A program made the translations under genes and the position numbers. Shown here one piece after another: positions 1-8,749 of a DNA stretch of 64,000 nt; position 1 is the stretch's first letter; each line of letters starts with the position of its first letter. This DNA comes from Acidobacteriota bacterium (GTDB lineage Bacteria; Acidobacteriota; Blastocatellia; Chloracidobacteriales; JADJPF01), in the NCBI GenBank assembly GCA_016213785.1, contig JACQZQ010000008.1, positions 62,001 to 126,000 of the forward strand, read 5' to 3'. A model generated the notes under the pieces. That model made no database searches. It was not told where the DNA came from and saw only the letters and a program-made list of their open reading frames with translations.

Positions 1-230
1 CTCAGACAATTTGTTATGAGATATTAGCTGAAGCCCGGCGTTTTGCCGCAGAAACAGATTTACTAACCGCTTCAGAAGTTATCTTAAGAGTTCATCCTGA
101 AGTAGCTAATGCTCTAAGGACTGAAGAAAAGAAAGTTTTTGGTGAGATAGAAGCTTATTTAGGATGTGGTGTAACTTTGCGCGGAGATATTTCTGTACAT
201 CAAGAACGTTATGATTTTGCTATTATTTAG
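1..230 (+). CDS. rng: Ribonuclease E/G family protein, C-terminal fragment
   Basis: This is the 3' end of a gene that enters the window from the left, read in the frame that ends at TAG 228-230. It was too short for the ORF track. The translated tail (RVHPEVANALRTEEKKVFGE, then GCGVTLRGDISVHQERYDF) matches the conserved end of RNase G-type endoribonucleases, where a VxPxVAxxL segment precedes the final LRxDxxxHxExxD element. RNase G/E proteins cut single-stranded AU-rich RNA in rRNA maturation and mRNA decay. The S1 and catalytic DNase I-like domains lie outside the window, so activity cannot be judged. A good intrinsic terminator follows directly. Confidence 0.85.
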   Translation, partial: QTICYEILAEARRFAAETDLLTASEVILRVHPEVANALRTEEKKVFGEIEAYLGCGVTLRGDISVHQERYDFAII

Positions 231-260
231 CATATAAGAAATATAGTTTAAGTGTTAACA

Positions 261-284
261 AATAGCCGCTCTAGCGGCTATTTT
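261..284 (+). terminator. Intrinsic terminator after the RNase G gene
   Basis: Perfect inverted repeat AATAGCCGCT / AGCGGCTATT with GC-rich core, followed by TTTT. It lies 30 bp after the RNase G stop and before the convergent Rpn/DUF4351 gene. The stem is palindromic, so it may work in both directions. Confidence 0.8.
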
Positions 285-310
285 ACTTTGTTTTCTCTCG
301 ATCCTTATTT

Positions 311-1159
311 TTAATTATTATCCTTAAAGATCTCATCTAGCGTGCTACTATGAAAAATACGTAATGACCAAAGCTGCAAGGTTGCTGGATCTGCTGTAAA
401 TAGCTTGTTGAGTATTGATTGAGGTAACTTACCAAATTTGTATTCAAGTTGTTGTTGTAAGAGAATAGCTTGACCTTCTTGACGACCTTCTTGACGACCT
501 TCTTCGTGGCCTTCTTGACGACCTTGTTTAAAAATATCAAAAAGAAACTCATTTTCACGAATATCAAAAGTTAAAGGCATAGATTTAATTTCCTCCAAAG
601 TAATAACTTTCCAACCACGAAGTCCAGTTAAAATTAATAGTTGAGTTAGAGCTTTAGTTCTATCTGTTTTAGATAATAGCATAACTTTGCTCAGTATCTG
701 ACGGATAGTTTGTCTTATACTAGTGACATTACATAATACCGCTAAAATATTATCTGAGACTAAATCGCTATTTAAAAGTAAATTAGCATCAAATTGTCTA
801 ATATCAATTAGATTATATGTAAAGTCTAGAGTACTTAAAGAGATTTTAGGGTTAATAGTGGGTTCTTTATTTCCAACATAAAGAACAATTTGGATAGGGG
901 CTTGTTGATATTGACGATAAATTAAGAGAAAGTACTCTAACATTCTCCAAATCATTTTTTCATCATTACTGCTTTGTAACTCTAAGTGATATATTTTCCC
1001 ATTAGTTAGGCGAAGTATTAAATCTGCGCGTTTAGCTGATACTGCTGGAAATTCTACTGGAAGTAGTTCTGCTATTTTAGCTTCTTTGCCAATTAATAAT
1101 TCTAAGAGCTTTTCTGGGAGATTTTGGAAAAGCTCTTTTAGGGTAGTGTCATATTTCAT
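311..1159 (-). CDS. Rpn/PD-(D/E)XK family protein with DUF4351 tail
   Basis: 282 residues. The N-terminal half has the layout of the Rpn (recombination-promoting nuclease)/putative transposase family: an MKYDTTLKELF start, then RADLILRL and the HLELQSS motif near residues 58-64, which fits the E-x-Q version of a PD-(D/E)XK nuclease core. The C-terminal part contains a charged EGRQEG repeat (about residues 213-228). It is followed by a DUF4351-like segment (QQQLEYKFGKLP through LDEIF). Such genes are common and multicopy in cyanobacteria and other large genomes; E. coli Rpn proteins are DNA endonucleases that raise RecA-independent recombination. Whether this one cuts DNA is not shown. It stands alone, convergent with RNase G and co-oriented with the prenyltransferase upstream. 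Confidence 0.75.
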   Translation of the reverse strand: MKYDTTLKELFQNLPEKLLELLIGKEAKIAELLPVEFPAVSAKRADLILRLTNGKIYHLELQSSNDEKMIWRMLEYFLLIYRQYQQAPIQIVLYVGNKEPTINPKISLSTLDFTYNLIDIRQFDANLLLNSDLVSDNILAVLCNVTSIRQTIRQILSKVMLLSKTDRTKALTQLLILTGLRGWKVITLEEIKSMPLTFDIRENEFLFDIFKQGRQEGHEEGRQEGRQEGQAILLQQQLEYKFGKLPQSILNKLFTADPATLQLWSLRIFHSSTLDEIFKDNN

Positions 1160-1259
1160 AGATTAATTCCATTTCTAAGGGTTCTTTCTATGAATAGACT
1201 AGTTTTTTTCTTATTTTGGTCATTAAATCAACTATTAATAAAACAATTTTAGAACATAA

Positions 1260-2114
1260 TTATTTTATTAATACATCAGTCCCAACTGTGACTAATAAAA
1301 TTATGCTTAGTGTTGCATTAGTAGTAAAAAAAGCTGTATCTAAACGCGATAGGTTATTTGCTGAAACCAAACTATGTTGGCGAATTAAGAGAATAGCTGA
1401 AAGTATAACTCCTATTGCGCCTAGCCATTTTAGGTTTGCTACAAAAAAGAAAGCTACTAATAATGCAAACATTGCTATATGAAAAAATCTTGCAACCCAC
1501 AGTGCTCGATCAATACCTAATCTTTGTGGAATTGAATAAAGTTTAGATTCTTTGTCAAATTCATAATCTTGGCAAGCATAAACAATGTCAAAACCTGCTG
1601 TCCAAAGCATTACTATGGCAGAGAGTAGTATTGGAATGGGGTGAAACTCGCCTGCTATTGCAATCCAAGCGCCTGTTGGGGCAATTGCTAAACACCAGCC
1701 TAAGACTAAATGAGAAAAAGATGTAAATCTTTTTGTATAGGAATAAAAAAGTACTGACCCTAAAGCAATAGGTGAAAGCAGTAAAGTAAGTTGATTAAGT
1801 TGTGCTGAAGAAAATAAAAATAAAGCACTAGAAATTATAGTAAATATTAGAACATAACGTGTAGAAAGTAGCCCTGCTGGGATTGCTCGTGTTTTAGTTC
1901 TAGGGTTTGCAGCATCAAATTTTCTATCCACAAGGCGGTTAAATGCCATTGCAGCAGACCGAGCGCCTACCATACACATACTAATCCAAAAAAGTTTTTC
2001 CAGCGAGGGAATACCTTTAGCTGCTAGTATTGCACCAAGGATAGCAAAAGGTAGAGCAAATAAGGTGTGCTCAAATTTGATCATTTCTAGAGTAATTTTT
2101 AAGTTTTTTAACAT
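1260..2114 (-). CDS. UbiA-family polyprenyltransferase, probably menaquinone type (MqnP-like)
   Basis: 284 residues, with eight or nine hydrophobic membrane segments. Both Asp-rich motifs of the UbiA superfamily are present: N-RLV-D-RKF-D near residues 59-67, followed by [13 protein letters not shown], and DYEFD in the second half. These Asp residues bind Mg-diphosphate of the prenyl donor. The spelling around motif 1 is close to the UbiA-like enzyme (MqnP) that prenylates 1,4-dihydroxy-6-naphthoate in the futalosine menaquinone pathway, but a 4-hydroxybenzoate prenyltransferase cannot be excluded. The nuo cluster in the same window would need a quinone. No other quinone genes are adjacent. 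It is divergently placed to nfi, with about 78 bp between the starts. Confidence 0.8.
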   Translation of the reverse strand: MLKNLKITLEMIKFEHTLFALPFAILGAILAAKGIPSLEKLFWISMCMVGARSAAMAFNRLVDRKFDAANPRTKTRAIPAGLLSTRYVLIFTIISSALFLFSSAQLNQLTLLLSPIALGSVLFYSYTKRFTSFSHLVLGWCLAIAPTGAWIAIAGEFHPIPILLSAIVMLWTAGFDIVYACQDYEFDKESKLYSIPQRLGIDRALWVARFFHIAMFALLVAFFFVANLKWLGAIGVILSAILLIRQHSLVSANNLSRLDTAFFTTNATLSIILLVTVGTDVLIK

Positions 2115-2192
2115 AGATTTTTGATTTAATATTTATTTTGGCTATGGAATTTTAAAAATTATAAAGTAAATTTTCTAGGAGTTATAGATTGA

Positions 2193-2906
2193 ATGGAATA
2201 CCAAGAACTACATAGTTGGGATGTTACGCCAACAGAGGCGGTTGAGATTCAAAAAAAACTACGAGAGCAAGTAAAAATACAAAAACTTTCAGGTAAAGTT
2301 AGATATATTGCTGGTGCAGATATGTCTTTTGAAAAGTTTTCAAATATTGTTTATGCAGGATTTGTTGTTATTGATGTCAAAACTCTTGAAGTTGTAGGTT
2401 CTTCAACCATAGTCACAGAAGCTAAATTTCCTTATATTTCAGGGCTATTTTCTTTTCGTGAAGTACCCCCTTTGTTAGAGGCTTGGAAGAAATTAGATGT
2501 AGAGCCTGATGTAGTAGTGCTAGATGGTCAAGGAATTGCTCATCCCCGTCGTTTTGGTCTAGCTTCACATATAGGATTAATTATAAATAAACCTACTATA
2601 GGTTGTGCTAAAACTGTTTTAGTGGGTAAATACCATGATCTAGCACCATATGCTGGTAGTACTGCACCCCTTATGGATAGAGGTGAACAGATTGGAATGG
2701 CTTTAAGAACACAAAATAGGGTAAGACCTGTTTTTATTTCTGTTGGGCATTTAATTGATTTGGTTGATGCACTTAAAGTTATAAAAAATACTATAGATAA
2801 ATATAGAATCCCTACACCTACACGTGAGGCTCATCTACTGGTAAATAGGGCAAGGGTTGATGCAGGTGCTAGCTCGATAGAAACAGAGGATGAAGAAGAG
2901 AGCTAA
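2193..2906 (+). CDS. nfi: Endonuclease V (deoxyinosine 3'-endonuclease)
   Basis: 237 residues, the usual length for bacterial Nfi. The family landmarks are in order: AGADMSF with the metal-binding Asp (about residue 43), the YISGLFSFRE wedge region that reads the damaged base, VVLDGQGIAHPRRFG with the second Asp and the catalytic His, and GCAKT. The enzyme nicks DNA one phosphodiester 3' of deoxyinosine, starting repair of deaminated adenine. The start ATG follows TAGGAG by a normal spacing. The C-terminus is acidic (ETEDEEES). The gene has its own convergent terminator and is not in an operon. Confidence 0.95.
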   Translation: MEYQELHSWDVTPTEAVEIQKKLREQVKIQKLSGKVRYIAGADMSFEKFSNIVYAGFVVIDVKTLEVVGSSTIVTEAKFPYISGLFSFREVPPLLEAWKKLDVEPDVVVLDGQGIAHPRRFGLASHIGLIINKPTIGCAKTVLVGKYHDLAPYAGSTAPLMDRGEQIGMALRTQNRVRPVFISVGHLIDLVDALKVIKNTIDKYRIPTPTREAHLLVNRARVDAGASSIETEDEEES

Positions 2907-2933
2907 TTAAAGAACAAATAAGTAAGTATAAAC

Positions 2934-2967
2934 AAAAAGCCTTAGAGTTTAATTTCTAAGGCTTTTT
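2934..2967. terminator. Bidirectional intrinsic terminator between nfi and the GWxTD gene
   Basis: Perfect 13-bp stem AAAAAGCCTTAGA / TCTAAGGCTTTTT with an 8-nt loop. The A-run on one side and T-run on the other give a U-tract in both directions, which suits the convergent genes nfi (+) and GWxTD (-). Confidence 0.9.
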
Positions 2968-3001
2968 ATTTTAGAAAAACAGAAGGGTTATTATTTAAGT
3001 T

Positions 3002-4657
3002 TTATTTAACTTTATTTTCAGCAATGATAAAGTTTCCTTTAGGTTCAACTATTTGACCAGAAACTTCATCTTTAATCCAGGCTTTAACTTCATAAGTGCC
3101 AGGGACTAAATCATTTACTGGAATCATACGGCCTAAAGTAACTTGTTGTCCATTACCATCAAGATCTACAGTTTTGACTTTTCCATCTTCTTTAAAGCGT
3201 CTTACTTCTTTTCCATCTTTTGAGATGATGTATTCAGCAGTAATTTTAGGTCTTAATTCAGCTTGATCTATTTGGACATTGTAGGCTTGGACATAAACTC
3301 CGACTGATTGACCTTGTTTAAATTCTTGGGAGACATTAGGGCGGACTTTATTTGGCCCAAAAATAAATGCTCCAGCAGCAACACGACCATTTAATGACTC
3401 AACTACATCTGCTACTACTAAAGTACTAGATTGTAGTTTATCGTTGCTATATTTAGGTACTTCAAAACCTTCATGGATAATACCAGTATGACCACTAACA
3501 ATATCTTTTACTACAATATCAATTTTGTAACGGCCTGGCTCAAGGATGACATTTTTTTGATAAACAGAACTTCGTTTAACTTCTTGAGATAGCTCATCTT
3601 CTCTACAACGAGACTCTATTATATCTTCAAAAAGCCCAGCTTTTCGCCCTGATAAGGCAGTGATACGGGCATGAATATTTAGAGTTCCTTGAGATACTCC
3701 CCCAATATTTTTGTAAGAGATATCAGAGTTATTTATTTTTAAAGTAAAAGAACTTACTACAGATGTATCATTTACTTTAAGGAAATGAACTCTCATATCA
3801 AAAGGTAGAATATCAAATTGAACAGTAGGCTCGTTTGTTCTTGCTTGTAAGTCTTTAAACTTAACGGCAGGAGCTTTACTTAAATTAGCAAGTAGTTGTA
3901 GTTTTTCAAATGGGCTATCTTGAACTCTACGGCCATAAGGTAGACGATCGCGATTACCAGGACTAAAAGCAACACGGTCTTGTTTTCTAGAAAGACCAAT
4001 TTCTTCAAAGAAATTTAGACCTGCATTAGGGACGTGAAGTAGAGCATCTTTTTCATCTGGGCTACGAGCAATACGATACTCACCAGTTCCAGAAGGATCA
4101 ACAAACTCTATCTCAACACCGTTGCCTACTCCCTCTAAAAAGCGATAAAACCAAATTTCAAAAGGATAGGTAGAAGTTTGTCCACCGCCCTCATAGAATG
4201 GGCGTTCATAAGGCCCGCCAGCAGGATGAGATTCTACTTCATCGGCAGGGCCAAAGGTTATATAGATACGACCACGATCAGTTTTCCATCCAGGGATACC
4301 AGAGGCAAAATGCTCATTTGCATAAGCTATACGACGATAGTATTCTTCGCGGTATTCATTTTCTGGAGTATCTGGATCTGGGTCACGACGTAACCAGAAC
4401 TGTTCTATAAACTGTTCTCGTTCTTCGTCTGTTTGTAGTTTCTTAAATGCTTGTCTTTCTTCGGGAGTAATAATATAAAGAACGTCGTTGTCTAACCAAC
4501 GTTGATAAACTTTGCTGGCATCTTCTTGTTTGCGTTCTCTCTTTTTGCGTTTAGCACCTTCTTGTGCTGCATACATTGGAGGAACAGACTGCCAAAAAAT
4601 CATTAAGGCTAATAATAAAAAAGAAAGGGATTTAGCTAAAGATTTTCCTCTAAGCAT
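3002..4657 (-). CDS. GWxTD domain-containing secreted protein
   Basis: 551 residues from the ATG at 4657; the ORF track begins 11 codons earlier at a TTG. The ATG start gives a clean signal peptide (MLRGKSLAKSLSFLLLALM, then a VPPMYAAQ cleavage region), and a GGAGG lies upstream at a slightly long spacing. After a basic KRKKRERK stretch comes the defining motif GIPGWKTDRGRIYITFGPAD, with the WFYRF strand later. The C-terminal half is beta-rich and ends in immunoglobulin-like strands (PGTYEVKAWIKDEVSG). GWxTD proteins are found mainly in Acidobacteria, Bacteroidetes and relatives, and their biochemical role is unknown. It lies downstream of tatBC on the same strand, separated by a hairpin. Confidence 0.85.
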   Translation of the reverse strand: MLRGKSLAKSLSFLLLALMIFWQSVPPMYAAQEGAKRKKRERKQEDASKVYQRWLDNDVLYIITPEERQAFKKLQTDEEREQFIEQFWLRRDPDPDTPENEYREEYYRRIAYANEHFASGIPGWKTDRGRIYITFGPADEVESHPAGGPYERPFYEGGGQTSTYPFEIWFYRFLEGVGNGVEIEFVDPSGTGEYRIARSPDEKDALLHVPNAGLNFFEEIGLSRKQDRVAFSPGNRDRLPYGRRVQDSPFEKLQLLANLSKAPAVKFKDLQARTNEPTVQFDILPFDMRVHFLKVNDTSVVSSFTLKINNSDISYKNIGGVSQGTLNIHARITALSGRKAGLFEDIIESRCREDELSQEVKRSSVYQKNVILEPGRYKIDIVVKDIVSGHTGIIHEGFEVPKYSNDKLQSSTLVVADVVESLNGRVAAGAFIFGPNKVRPNVSQEFKQGQSVGVYVQAYNVQIDQAELRPKITAEYIISKDGKEVRRFKEDGKVKTVDLDGNGQQVTLGRMIPVNDLVPGTYEVKAWIKDEVSGQIVEPKGNFIIAENKVK

Positions 4658-4715
4658 AAATAATTTTATGACCTCCAAGCTCGGAAGCAATATGTGAGCT
4701 ATTTTTGAGAAATGT

Positions 4716-4749
4716 TATAGGGGGAAGTTTATCCAATTTTCCCCTTATA
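4716..4749 (-). terminator. Hairpin between tatC and the GWxTD gene
   Basis: Inverted repeat TATAGGGGGAA / TTCCCCTTATA (10 of 11 positions pair, the other a wobble) with a 12-nt loop, 50 bp past the tatC stop. No long U-run follows on the minus strand, so it may be a weak terminator or an mRNA-end stabilising hairpin. Confidence 0.5.
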
Positions 4750-4800
4750 AACAAGACATTAAATCTATATTAAAACTAAGATTTCCTAAGATTTCTAAGG

Positions 4801-5856
4801 CTATGCTGCTTCAGCTTGATCATCTGATGGGCGAGGTTTAGCTACAAGCCAAGCTATTCCAATACTTAAGAGATAAAGCATAATCATTGGTACAGCAAAA
4901 ACCATCATATTTGGAATATCAGTTGTTGGTGAAAGTAGAGCAGCAATAATAAAAATAACTACAATTGAATGTCGCCAGAACCTAAGCATAAATGTATGAG
5001 TCATTAAGCCTAAGCGGGCTAGAAAGTAAACTACTGTAGGGATTTGAAAAACTAAGCCTAAACCTAAGATAATAGTGATAATTAAATCAAAATATTCATT
5101 AACTTCTATTAATGGTTGGAAATTTTGAGAGACACTAAGTAGAAAATCTATCGCTCTAGGAAAAGCAATATAATAAGCAAAAGCTGCTCCTAAAAAGAAA
5201 AAGAATGTTGCCATACCTACAAAAGGCCAAACATATTTTCTTTCATGCTCATAAAGTCCTGGTGCAATAAATGACCATAATTGCCAGAGTATAGCTGGTA
5301 TGCTTAAGGCAATTGCCCCATAAAAAGCAACTTTAATATATAAGTTAAAGCCTCCCTGAAGGGTATGAACAGTAACAGAGCTTCTAGAGTAATTGCCAAT
5401 AGCATCAGCACGAAGGCGAAAACCTTCATCAATAAATCTATTACCTAAGACTACTTTATTAGCTGTTACTATAAAGCGGTTTCCTTTTTCTTCGGTTTTA
5501 ATTTTTGCTGGTATTGATGTACCAGCAGGAATATTTATTCCATCCAAGTTGGCATCTTGGCTAAAAACATAATCGACAATTGCATCATCAGGAAGATTAT
5601 CTAAGGGTTTAAGTTGTCCTACTCCATTTTCTAATTGGACTTTTTGTATTTTGTCTAAAGCTTCACGTACAGGTTTATCTAAAAAAGCATAAATGCGATC
5701 AGAGAAAATAAAACAAACTATAAATGACAGTGCAATTGCAATTGAGGCTCTAAAGAGGCGGCTACGAAGTTCGTCTAGATGGTCAAGAAATGACATTGAA
5801 CCTTCTTCGCTAGAATCCTCATACTGTTCATCTGCATTAATTGGGGTGGTACTCAT
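4801..5856 (-). CDS. tatC: Sec-independent translocase subunit TatC with an enlarged first periplasmic loop
   Basis: 351 residues, about 100 more than a typical TatC of about 250. The start MSFLDHLDELRSRLFRA (from residue 21) carries the conserved cytoplasmic HLxELRxR element that recognises the twin-arginine signal. TM1 is about residues 36-56. An unusual stretch of about 95 residues (about 70-165) follows before GGFNLYIKVAFYGAI, the conserved end of periplasmic loop 1. The rest is canonical: LWSFIAPGLYEHERKY, then the FPRAIDFLL region and three more membrane segments, six in total. TatC is the receptor and core of the Tat pathway. It lies 33 bp downstream of the TatA/B gene, in one operon. 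AAGGA precedes the ATG. Confidence 0.93.
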   Translation of the reverse strand: MSTTPINADEQYEDSSEEGSMSFLDHLDELRSRLFRASIAIALSFIVCFIFSDRIYAFLDKPVREALDKIQKVQLENGVGQLKPLDNLPDDAIVDYVFSQDANLDGINIPAGTSIPAKIKTEEKGNRFIVTANKVVLGNRFIDEGFRLRADAIGNYSRSSVTVHTLQGGFNLYIKVAFYGAIALSIPAILWQLWSFIAPGLYEHERKYVWPFVGMATFFFFLGAAFAYYIAFPRAIDFLLSVSQNFQPLIEVNEYFDLIITIILGLGLVFQIPTVVYFLARLGLMTHTFMLRFWRHSIVVIFIIAALLSPTTDIPNMMVFAVPMIMLYLLSIGIAWLVAKPRPSDDQAEAA

Positions 5857-5889
5857 TGATTATTCCTTAAGAAGTATCTCTTAAATAAA

Positions 5890-6399
5890 TTAATTTTTAG
5901 TTAGGCTAATAGGTTGAACTTCTTCAGTTTGGGAAATGGTTTCTACTCCACCATTGGGTGATAGGTCAAAAGATGGTTTAGATCTTTCTATTGGAGCTAT
6001 GGCAGGTGGGTTAATAAGCTGATTTTCAAGTGCTGGAGCAACTTGAGAATTAACAGAAATATCTGTTGAGCTATTTATAGAAGGTAAAGAAATAGGATCA
6101 TCTGTAGTAGTTTGAGTTGTATTTGTTAAAGAAGCAGTATTATCAAAAGCAGTTTTGCTAGTAGAATCACTGAATAGATTATTAGGTGATAGATCGTTTT
6201 GTACTTTTTGTTGAATATCTTTTAGATTTGCTTTTTCTACTTCGCTATCCCAAACTTGCTTAAACTGGTCTGAGGCTTGTCTTAACTGACCCATTATACG
6301 GCCTAGTTTTCTGCCCATTTCAGGTAGCCTTTTTGGCCCAAATACCATTAAGGCTATCATGGCAATAAAAATCATCTCAGTCCAACCTAAATTACCCAT
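5890..6399 (-). CDS. tatB: Twin-arginine translocase TatA/TatB family protein
   Basis: 169 residues. One N-terminal membrane helix (GWTEMIFIAMIALMVFGPKR) is followed by the FGPKRLPEMGRKLG hinge and an amphipathic helix, the hallmark of TatA/TatB. The FGPxxLPE form, the length and the helical segment up to about residue 75 favour a TatB-like role, but one protein may serve both functions here because no second copy is in view. The remaining 90 residues are a Ser/Thr/Asn-rich, probably disordered tail. It is first in an operon with tatC, and the gene upstream (glgA) is divergent. A likely client, a phosphatase with an SRREVIKSVG signal, lies at the right end of the window. Confidence 0.9.
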   Translation of the reverse strand: MGNLGWTEMIFIAMIALMVFGPKRLPEMGRKLGRIMGQLRQASDQFKQVWDSEVEKANLKDIQQKVQNDLSPNNLFSDSTSKTAFDNTASLTNTTQTTTDDPISLPSINSSTDISVNSQVAPALENQLINPPAIAPIERSKPSFDLSPNGGVETISQTEEVQPISLTKN

Positions 6400-6808
6400 A
6401 AAAAATACTCTTTCTCTAGAAGTTTAGCTTTAATTCTTCAAATCTTTGATGCTTAAAACTTATTATTAGCTTAATGGAAAATCTATAACTTTAACTATAA
6501 CTGCTAATAATATTTACGCGCTGAAATTGATTCTTGGATGTTTTTGCGCTGGCTTTAATATTAGTTAGGCATTAGGAGTAAGTCAAGTAAAGCAAAGGGC
6601 TGAAGATTTTTAATATAGAAAAAAATTTTAGTCTTTAGATTTTTACCTAAAGCCAATAGCTACTTTATATTATAGACTTTAAAGAAATAAAATTTAGCTA
6701 CTTTCTAGACTTGACAGCAGTAAGTCGCTTTCCTAATATTTGGTCTGCTAAGTAGGGACTTATAATAATTAAAGTAATTGCTAAGTCTAGATTTTTTAGG
6801 TAAAAATA
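6400..6808. other. Intergenic region between divergent tatB and glgA
   Basis: 409 bp without a credible gene on either strand. It holds a strong sigma-70 type promoter for glgA (annotated separately). It also holds a 13-bp inverted repeat, ATTTTTACCTAAA at 6639-6651 and TTTAGGTAAAAAT at 6795-6807, whose right copy covers the ribosome-binding region of glgA. The tatB promoter must lie at the left edge but no clear -35/-10 pair was recognised. Confidence 0.6.
6711..6739 (+). promoter_or_regulatory. Sigma-70-type promoter for glgA
   Basis: A consensus -35 TTGACA (6711-6716), a 17-bp spacer and a -10 TAATAT (6734-6739). Transcription would start near 6746, giving a leader of roughly 60 nt before the GTG start of glgA. 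Confidence 0.65.
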
Positions 6809-8251
6809 GTGTCAACAAACTTACGAATAGTACTAGCTGCATCTGAAGCTGTGCCATATGCTAAAACAGGAGGCTTAGCAGATGTTGCAGGCGCTCTACC
6901 AAAGGCTTTAGCTAAACTAGGTTGTGATGTTTCTATAATAATGCCTCGTTATAGCAACATCAAAACAGGTAGTTTATTTATTGAAAATCTATCTGTTCCA
7001 TTTGCATATAAAACAAAAAATTGCTCTATTTGGTATGAAAAACAAGGCGATGTACCAATATATTTTGTTGATATACCAGAATATTTTTGGCGCGATAGTC
7101 TTTATGGTCATAGAGATGATGCAGAAAGATTTGCTTATTTTAGCCGTGCTGTTTTAGAGTTTTATCGCCAACTAGGCCAACCTATTGATGTTATCCACTG
7201 TAATGATTGGATGACAGGGCTTTTACCTGTTTACCTACGTACTAATTATACCCATGATGGATTTTTTGCTCATACAGCAACTATACTAACCATTCATAAC
7301 TTAGCTTTTCATGGGATGTTTGGTTTAGATGCTGTTACTTATTTTGGTCTAGGTTCATATCTTATGTATGGGGAAAAAGGCTTAGAGTTTAGTAATGTTG
7401 CTAGTTCACTTAAAGGTGGAATTTTATATTCTGATGCAATAACTACAGTAAGTAAACGTTATGCAGAGGAAATCCAAACCCCTGAATATGGTTTTAAGAT
7501 GGACTCTTTATTAAGACAAAGGCGTTATTCTCTAATAGGGATACTTAATGGAGTTGATGTAGAAGAATGGAACCCTGTAATAGATAAACATATAGCAGCA
7601 AATTATTCAGCAAATGATTTAAGTGGTAAAGAAATTTGTAAAAGAGAATTACTAAAGAGATTTGGTTTACCAGTAGATGTAAAACGCCCATTAATAGGTG
7701 TAATTTCTAGAATGACAGATCAAAAAGGGTTTGATTTAATAATGAAGATTATGAATCGAATTCTTGAAACTAATGCCAGCTTTGTTTTGTTAGGGTCTGG
7801 ATCTGATTCTTATGAAAGGTATTTTCAAGCGCTGCGTGATAGCCGTCCAGATCGAGTTGGTGTATACTTTGGCTTCAATAATTCTCTAGCTCATCAAATT
7901 GAAGCAGGTTGTGATATTTTTTTGATGCCTTCTAGCTATGAACCCTGTGGGCTAAATCAAATGTATAGCTTAATTTACGGGACAGTTCCAATAGTTCGCG
8001 CTACTGGTGGATTAGATGATACAGTGATAAATTTTGATAGAGTAAGAATGGAAGGTAATGGCTTTAAGTTTTATGATTATAAAGCCGAACAGTTATTAGA
8101 GCGTATTTATGAAGCGCTTATTGCTTATAATGAGCCAGAAATATGGCGACGAATAATCTTAAATGGTATGACAGAAGATTTTTCTTGGGATGTTTCTGCT
8201 AAGAAATATTTAGATGTCTATCATACTGTTAAACATCATGTAGGCAATTAA
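6809..8251 (+). CDS. glgA: Glycogen synthase, ADP-glucose type (GT5)
   Basis: 480 residues, normal for GlgA. The N-terminus has the KTGGLADVAGALPKAL motif (about residues 19-34) that binds ADP-glucose. The C-terminal Rossmann domain has SRMTDQKGFDL and the retaining-GT signature MPSSYEPCGLNQMYS with the conserved Glu. The enzyme adds alpha-1,4-glucosyl units to glycogen. No other glycogen genes (glgB, glgC, glgP) are next to it. The start is GTG at 6809 behind a TTTAGG sequence, matching the N-terminus MSTNLRIVLAASEAVPYAKT of the family. trxA follows after 124 bp on the same strand. Confidence 0.96.
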   Translation: MSTNLRIVLAASEAVPYAKTGGLADVAGALPKALAKLGCDVSIIMPRYSNIKTGSLFIENLSVPFAYKTKNCSIWYEKQGDVPIYFVDIPEYFWRDSLYGHRDDAERFAYFSRAVLEFYRQLGQPIDVIHCNDWMTGLLPVYLRTNYTHDGFFAHTATILTIHNLAFHGMFGLDAVTYFGLGSYLMYGEKGLEFSNVASSLKGGILYSDAITTVSKRYAEEIQTPEYGFKMDSLLRQRRYSLIGILNGVDVEEWNPVIDKHIAANYSANDLSGKEICKRELLKRFGLPVDVKRPLIGVISRMTDQKGFDLIMKIMNRILETNASFVLLGSGSDSYERYFQALRDSRPDRVGVYFGFNNSLAHQIEAGCDIFLMPSSYEPCGLNQMYSLIYGTVPIVRATGGLDDTVINFDRVRMEGNGFKFYDYKAEQLLERIYEALIAYNEPEIWRRIILNGMTEDFSWDVSAKKYLDVYHTVKHHVGN

Positions 8252-8375
8252 TTTTAAGAAAAAGTATTTGATTGTTTTATCAAAAAAGTAAATAAGCTAT
8301 TATAATGCTTTGTTTTAGGGCAAAATTTTCTTAAGGACTTAAAAAATTAATTTTAGAAAGGTAGGTTATATTCTA

Positions 8376-8705
8376 ATGGCGGGTAATGTACTAGAGATTA
8401 CTGATGGCAATTTTGACTCTGAAGTAGCAAAATCTTCTGTTCCAGTATTGCTAGATTTTTGGGCTGCTTGGTGTGCTCCTTGTCGAATGCTAACCCCAAC
8501 TGTAGAAGCAATTGCTAAGGATTATGATGGAAGGGCAAAAGTTGGTAAATTAAATGTAGATGAGAATAATGAAATCTCAGCAAAATATGGAATTAAAGGT
8601 ATTCCAACTCTTATTCTCTTTAAGAATGGAGTTGAACAAGAACGTGTAGTTGGCGCTACTACTAAAGATAATATTGCTCGTATGTTAGATAAATATATGG
8701 GCTAG
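8376..8705 (+). CDS. trxA: Thioredoxin
   Basis: 109 residues, the standard length of thioredoxin 1. The active site reads WAAWCAPCRM (Cys about 32 and 35), with Ala in place of the more usual Gly in CGPC; this variant is common in bacteria. The cis-Pro motif GIKGIPTLILF and the C-terminal helix are intact. It acts as a general cytosolic protein-disulfide reductase. A -10-like TATAAT at 8301-8306 lies upstream but no convincing -35 was found, so cotranscription with glgA is possible. GAAAGGTAGG precedes the ATG. Confidence 0.95.
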   Translation: MAGNVLEITDGNFDSEVAKSSVPVLLDFWAAWCAPCRMLTPTVEAIAKDYDGRAKVGKLNVDENNEISAKYGIKGIPTLILFKNGVEQERVVGATTKDNIARMLDKYMG

Positions 8706-8712
8706 TGTGGTT

Positions 8713-8734
8713 TAGTAAAACAACTGTTTTACTA
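8713..8734 (+). terminator. Hairpin just after trxA
   Basis: TAGTAAAAC / GTTTTACTA, a perfect 9-bp AT-rich stem with an AACT loop, 8 bp past the trxA stop. It has no strong U-run, so it is a weak terminator or an mRNA-end hairpin. Confidence 0.4.
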
Positions 8735-8749
8735 GTTAATTTAATAAAT

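Noticed and set aside
311-1159. Rpn-like protein as part of a defence island
   Set aside because: No other defence, toxin-antitoxin, restriction or phage genes are adjacent; such genes are commonly scattered singletons.
1216-1482. 88-residue plus-strand ORF
   Set aside because: It lies opposite the UbiA gene, which has clear Asp-rich motifs; there is no ribosome-binding site and no recognisable protein feature.
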